A DNA stretch of 64,000 nucleotides, taken from assembly GCF_049532905.1 (NCBI RefSeq), contig NZ_CP064032.1:3038001-3102000 (forward strand), written 5' to 3'. Positions within the stretch are counted from its first letter, which is position 1, and each line of letters opens with the position of its first letter. Positions 60,475-64,000 of this stretch are shown in pieces. The position numbers were made by a program, and so were the translations under genes. The notes below the pieces were generated by a model, which saw only the letters and a list, made by a program, of their open reading frames with translations, made no database searches and was not told the DNA's origin. The DNA is from Dyella_B nitratireducens (GTDB lineage: Bacteria; Pseudomonadota; Gammaproteobacteria; Xanthomonadales; Rhodanobacteraceae).

Positions 60475-60583
60475 GTCATTCCGGCGAAAGCCGGAATCCC
60501 GTACAAACACGTAGTGCGAAGCACTCAACATAAAAATTTCGCACAATGTATTCAAACTGGATTCCGGCCTTCGCCGGAATGAC
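60475..60583. repeat. Paired ATTCCGGC-type palindromic repeat
   Basis: GTCATTCCGGCGAAAGCCGG begins at 60475, and its inverse, ending CGCCGGAATGAC, is at 60557-60583. The arrangement is the same as at 13809-13878. It fills the gap between dadA-like and gor, about 24 bases from each coding end. Confidence 0.85.
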
Positions 60584-60607
60584 AACTCGCCGTATCTAAA
60601 TCTGTAT

Positions 60608-61867
60608 TCAAAGATGAAAGCGTGACGGTGCATAAGGCACCGGATCGATGGCAGGCGCTGTACCAAGCATCTGCGCAGCAACCAGCTCTCCCGTCGCGGC
60701 CGACATGCTCACACCCAGCATGCCGTGGCCGGTAGCCAGATGCAGATTCGACCAGCGCGTGCTCGGTCCAATGATCGGCATTTCATCCACGCTCATCGGC
60801 CGCCAGCCCCACCATTCTTCCTGCAATTGCGGGCCTTCCGGTTCATGCAGACCTTCCGCCGCGCCGCGCCGCAGTGCCTCCATGCGCGTGCGGTTGAGCC
60901 CTTCCTTATAACCGGAGAACTCCATGGTGCTGCCCAGGCGCAGGCCGCTGTCCCAAGTGGTGACGCACACCTTGGGTTCGCGCAGCACCATGGCATAGCG
61001 CGGCGCCAGCTTAGGGCGCGAGTAAGTCAGCGAATAACCTTTGCCGGGCTGCATCGGCAGATGCAAGCCCAATTGCTTGCCGAGCAATGGCGACCATGCG
61101 CCCAATGCAAGCACAACGCGATCGGCCGTGAAATCGCCGAGCGTTGTCGCAACGCTGACAATGCTTTGGTCGTTCGTGGCTATCCGCTCGATCTTCGCGC
61201 CGGTTTCAATCATGCCGCCGTGCTCGTGCACCAACCTGGCCAGTTCGGCGACATAGCGATCCGGCCGCAAGCGCGCATCGCCGGGATGAAACAGCCCACC
61301 GTACACGCCCGGCTTGAGTGCCGGCTCCATCGCGGCCACGTCATCCCCTCGCAACCGTTGCACCGGGATGCCCAAACGATCCAGCAACTGTGCATGGTGA
61401 TGCTCGTCATCCGCCATTTGCCCGCTACTGCGATAGACGTAGAGCAGTCCTTCTTCCACGAATTCGCAATCCAGCTTTTCCGCGCTGACCAGTTCGGCTA
61501 GCAGTTGGTACGAGCGCTGCAAAATAGCCGCACGCGCTTTCGCCGCGTGCTCAAAGTCATGCCACGTGCAACGTCGCGCAAAACCCATCAACCAGCGTAG
61601 ACGCGGGCCATCCAGGCGAGGATTGAGATAGAGCGGTGCGTCGGCGCGAAGCACCGAGCGCAAGGCCACGCCCAGCGTGCCGGGCATGGTCAACGGAGCG
61701 GCATGGCTGGGCGTGATCGTGCCGCAATTGCCATGCGAGCTGCCACAACCGGGTGTGCCTTGCTCCAGTACGCGCACCCGGGCACCGCCCTTGAGCAGAT
61801 GCAGCGCACAAGCAAGGCCGATGACACCACCACCGAGGATCAGTACGTCACTGCGGGAAGCATTCAT
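60608..61867 (-). CDS. dadA: FAD-dependent D-amino acid dehydrogenase (DadA-like)
   Basis: A 419-residue flavoprotein of the DAO family. The FAD motif is DVLILGGGVIGLACALHLL near residue 8. GCGSSHGNCGTITPSHAAPL and the C-terminal GWRPMSVDEMPIIGPS followed by ATGHGMLGVSMSAATGEL are typical of DadA-type enzymes. It would oxidise D-alanine or another D-amino acid to the keto acid, passing electrons to the respiratory chain. No racemase lies next to it; D-hydroxyproline dehydrogenase is an alternative. ATG 61867 is chosen; the open frame continues upstream across the divergent gene without similarity. Confidence 0.85.
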   Translation of the reverse strand: MNASRSDVLILGGGVIGLACALHLLKGGARVRVLEQGTPGCGSSHGNCGTITPSHAAPLTMPGTLGVALRSVLRADAPLYLNPRLDGPRLRWLMGFARRCTWHDFEHAAKARAAILQRSYQLLAELVSAEKLDCEFVEEGLLYVYRSSGQMADDEHHHAQLLDRLGIPVQRLRGDDVAAMEPALKPGVYGGLFHPGDARLRPDRYVAELARLVHEHGGMIETGAKIERIATNDQSIVSVATTLGDFTADRVVLALGAWSPLLGKQLGLHLPMQPGKGYSLTYSRPKLAPRYAMVLREPKVCVTTWDSGLRLGSTMEFSGYKEGLNRTRMEALRRGAAEGLHEPEGPQLQEEWWGWRPMSVDEMPIIGPSTRWSNLHLATGHGMLGVSMSAATGELVAAQMLGTAPAIDPVPYAPSRFHL

Positions 61868-61955
61868 CCGACCATTGTAGCCGTCAGGAATTGGTACTTG
61901 CGCGGCAATGGATCGCTGGAGCAGGCTGGCGTCGCAACCACGACATCGCCTCCCC

Positions 61956-63311
61956 ATGCCGATGCGTCTGACGACTGTGATGTGCCTGCTTTGCACGACC
62001 GTGCTGGTGGCCTCGATCAGCGCGCATGAGCAGCCGCCTGCGCCTTCCGCCACGGAATTGCTGAGCCGGTTCGGCGGTGCGCCCAACGGCTTGGCGCGCC
62101 ATGAATACCTCAGCTCGGTGATGCCCTTGCTGAGCGGCGATGACAAGTCGCTGGCGCAGCAATTGCTGGCCACCGTTGACAGCGAACTGGGCCTCTATAA
62201 CCAGGCGATGATGGCCTTCCCGTTCGACAACCGCATCGCGCCGCCTCACAACACGCTGCTGCCCGGGCCGGATCAATGGCGAGCCGTGGATGCTGCAGAA
62301 GCCGTGGCCGAACTTGCCGCCAAGCGCCATATCGTGATGGTGAACGAGGCGCATCACGACGCCCACACCCGCGAGCTGACACTGGCCCTGCTTCCGCGCC
62401 TGCGCGCACTCGGCTTCCAATACTTTGCCGTGGAAGCGCTGAGCGCCAAGGACGCCGACCTGATGCACCGTGGCTACGTCACGGATACTTCGGGCAGCGA
62501 ATACCTGCTCGAACCCTTGTATGGCGAGATCGTGCGACAGGCGATCCGCCTCGGCTACACCATCGTTGCCTACGACCCGGAAGACGCATCCATCGCCGAT
62601 CGCGATACTGCGCAAGCGCGCACGCTCTACGACAAAGTGTTCGCCAAGGATCCACAGGCCAAGCTGTTCGTGCACGCCGGCTACTCGCATATCGACAAAG
62701 CCGTGGGCAACTTGGGCGGCGGCATCGAACCCATGGCGATACAACTGAAACGCCTTAGCGGCTACGACCCGCTCAGCGTGGATCAAACGCAATTCCGCGA
62801 CGTCGCCATCGGCGGCCTCGACTTTGGTTTCTACAACGCCATCGCCAGCCACTTCACGTCAGAGGTGCCGTATGTGTTGCGCCAACGCGGCGGCGACACG
62901 ATCTGGAGTTCCGACCCGAAGCAGCACGACGTCACCGTCATACTGCCGCCCGCCTTCGATAGCGACCTGGACGTGCACGGCATCATGAAAAGCGATGTCT
63001 TGCGCCGCGAAGTGGTCCTGCCCCGCCTCCCGTTCGATGCCAGCCGGCGGCCGTCGTGGTTGACGCTCGGTGACAAACGGGTGCCTTACCCGATCAGCGC
63101 CGAATGGTGTGCAGGCCAGATGCCATGTGTGGTCGAGGCCCATTATCCCGGCGAGCCCGACAACGCCACGCCGGCAGATCGCTACACCTTCCTGCACAAC
63201 AGTCGCTCGCGCAACGACCTTTACCTCTACCCCGGCCACTATCGGCTGCGCGCCTGGGACGCCACCGGCAAAACCCTGCAACAACAGGACGTCGACGTGC
63301 CGTCAAATTGA
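61956..63311 (+). CDS. Large secreted protein with a ChaN/EreA-like domain
   Basis: A 451-residue exported protein. The signal peptide is MRLTTVMCLLCTTVLVASIS, with cleavage near SISA-HEQ. A domain at about 110-290 contains HIVMVNEAHHDAHTRELTLA, YFAVEAL, TIVAYDPEDASIADRD and KLFVHAGYSHIDK. This pattern of acidic-His motifs resembles the EreA/ChaN/TIKI fold (haem-binding or hydrolase-like), but I cannot place it in a defined family. The C-terminal part ends in a small beta domain (YTFLHNSRSRNDLYLYPGHY). ATG 61956 or 61962 start the signal. It is divergent from dadA. Confidence 0.7.
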   Translation: MPMRLTTVMCLLCTTVLVASISAHEQPPAPSATELLSRFGGAPNGLARHEYLSSVMPLLSGDDKSLAQQLLATVDSELGLYNQAMMAFPFDNRIAPPHNTLLPGPDQWRAVDAAEAVAELAAKRHIVMVNEAHHDAHTRELTLALLPRLRALGFQYFAVEALSAKDADLMHRGYVTDTSGSEYLLEPLYGEIVRQAIRLGYTIVAYDPEDASIADRDTAQARTLYDKVFAKDPQAKLFVHAGYSHIDKAVGNLGGGIEPMAIQLKRLSGYDPLSVDQTQFRDVAIGGLDFGFYNAIASHFTSEVPYVLRQRGGDTIWSSDPKQHDVTVILPPAFDSDLDVHGIMKSDVLRREVVLPRLPFDASRRPSWLTLGDKRVPYPISAEWCAGQMPCVVEAHYPGEPDNATPADRYTFLHNSRSRNDLYLYPGHYRLRAWDATGKTLQQQDVDVPSN

Positions 63312-63505
63312 TTGGCCCTCTGCTGCTCTTGTTGCTCTTCCAAGCACACGGGTAGCTTTTTTACCGGATACCACTGCAACAACTACCGCGATGCCACGCA
63401 GCGCGACGTGCTCGTGCCCCGCCGCCGGACGCACGACACCGGCGCGATACGTGAGCGTCATGATCCCCCGGCTCACCGAGCCGAAAACCTAAGGAGCACC
63501 TCATC

Positions 63506-64000
63506 ATGATTGGCCGTTATTCGTTCAAGGCCCGACCCCGCCAGCTCGGCTGCGTAACGCTGTTGGTGTTGCTGGCTAGCACTGCCGTGCTGGCGCAAAA
63601 CCCTCCGGATGCTCCGTTCGAGGGCGGCGATGCCGGCCCTGACATGCATCACGATCCCGCCTTTGCACCACCATGCACATGCGCCAACAAGAACCACGAA
63701 CAAGGCGTGGTATTGCTCAAAGTGCTGGTAGGCGCTGACGGTGCCGCACGCAAAGTCGAAGCTGATCCGGACAACAAGGCTTCGCCCGAACTGACCAAGG
63801 CCGCCAGCGATGCCGCCGGCAAGTGGCATTACCCGCCGAAGCAGGACAACAGCACGGCAACCGAAGCGTGGATCAAGGTGCCGGTGCTCTTCAGCCTGGC
63901 CTTGCTGCCACCGCACCCTCCCGGTCCGCCGCACGGCGACATGCCACCACCGCCGGGTACCCCAATGCCCCCGCCGCCTACCGGCCAGCCAGCTCAGCCG
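63506..64000 (+). CDS. TonB C-terminal-like secreted protein (3' end outside the window)
   Basis: The frame is open for 165 codons to the window edge. A signal peptide is visible (MIGRYSFKARPRQLGCVTLL, then VLLASTAVLAQ with cleavage after VLA). Residues about 60-130 resemble a TonB C-terminal domain: GVVLLKVLVGADGAARKVEA, ASDAAGKWHYPPK and WIKVPVLFSL. A proline-rich tail (PPHPPGPPHGDMPPPPGTP) follows, an unusual order, as TonB proteins normally have the proline region before the domain. AAGGAG nine bases ahead fixes ATG 63506. It is probably an energy-transducer-like or cell-envelope protein rather than classical TonB. The 194-base gap upstream holds no convincing gene. Confidence 0.7.
   Translation, partial: MIGRYSFKARPRQLGCVTLLVLLASTAVLAQNPPDAPFEGGDAGPDMHHDPAFAPPCTCANKNHEQGVVLLKVLVGADGAARKVEADPDNKASPELTKAASDAAGKWHYPPKQDNSTATEAWIKVPVLFSLALLPPHPPGPPHGDMPPPPGTPMPPPPTGQPAQP

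Noticed and set aside
63312..63509. A 65-codon plus-strand frame between the secreted protein and the TonB-like gene
   Set aside because: Arg/His/Ser-rich low-similarity reading without a ribosome site; it runs into the start of the next real gene.

Overview
The window is a dense, GC-rich chromosomal segment from a gammaproteobacterium of the order Lysobacterales/Xanthomonadales, most likely the Rhodanobacteraceae (Dyella/Rhodanobacter/Luteibacter type). The best evidence is the arginine cluster. It pairs an N-acetylornithine carbamoyltransferase with an acetylcitrulline deacetylase-type ArgE and a fused kinase/synthase ArgB-ArgA, the arrangement known from Xanthomonas. GTAG-headed palindromic repeats of the Stenotrophomonas SMAG style between genes, and the FimX, FolE2 and kynurenine-pathway genes, fit the same group. 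I see no rRNA, tRNA, insertion sequence, prophage or CRISPR array.

Layout. 0-0.7 kb: a parD antitoxin and a frameshifted parE toxin. 0.8-5.2 kb: leucine/isovalerate catabolism (liuC, a cupin gene, liuD, liuE). 5.3-10.8 kb: two GNAT enzymes, a YdeI/DUF1801 protein, a short-chain dehydrogenase, the EF-P paralogue efpL and a FUSC membrane protein. 10.8-13.7 kb: tryptophan degradation (ACMSD, a small secreted protein, kynU). 13.9-25.4 kb, minus strand: an NTF2-like gene, then proline and arginine biosynthesis (argF', paiB-like, osmC-like, argG, argE', argBA, argC, argH, cupin, proB, proA in transcription order). 25.5-32.6 kb: a glycine-zipper protein, cysS, sufE, an H1-tailed dksA, yidD, dihydroorotase, a YbaY lipoprotein and folE2. 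32.8-38.4 kb: a squalene/phytoene-synthase relative, gph, ubiG, a yciI-like gene, an MTA/SAH deaminase, efp and, divergently, epmB. 38.6-41.1 kb: fimX, a methyltransferase relic and repeats. 41.1-44.6 kb: rpsP-rimM-trmD-rplS and ffh (minus strand). 44.8-51.7 kb: a CcsA/YpjD membrane protein, radA, alr, dnaB, rplI-rpsR-rpsF and an A-type Fe-S carrier. 51.8-57.8 kb: asnS, a MalM-like lipoprotein, an atypical SDR, and the lower kynurenine branch (aminomuconate semialdehyde dehydrogenase, carbonic anhydrase, aminomuconate deaminase). 57.9-64 kb: a small secreted protein, hutG, gor, a dadA-like dehydrogenase, a large secreted protein and a TonB-like gene cut by the window edge.

The most interesting signal is in the 313-base gap ahead of argF'. 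After a terminator that closes the upstream gene come a candidate promoter, a 34-codon reading frame with five arginine codons, a 7-bp hairpin that also matches the TGAAT-N4-ATTCA core of an ArgR box, and a strong intrinsic terminator ending just before the argF' ribosome-binding site. A 7-base segment at the leader stop codon is complementary to the 5' arm of that terminator. This is the architecture of ribosome-mediated transcription attenuation. The class is well known for his, trp, leu, ilv, thr and phe operons, but I do not know of one described for arginine.

Other points worth attention: the broken parE beside an intact parD; both EF-P paralogues with epmB next to efp; the two halves of the 3-hydroxyanthranilate pathway lying 42 kb apart, with a carbonic anhydrase translationally coupled to the deaminase; a DksA with a histone-H1-like tail and only one zinc-finger cysteine; and repeats that supply the stop codons of neighbouring genes.
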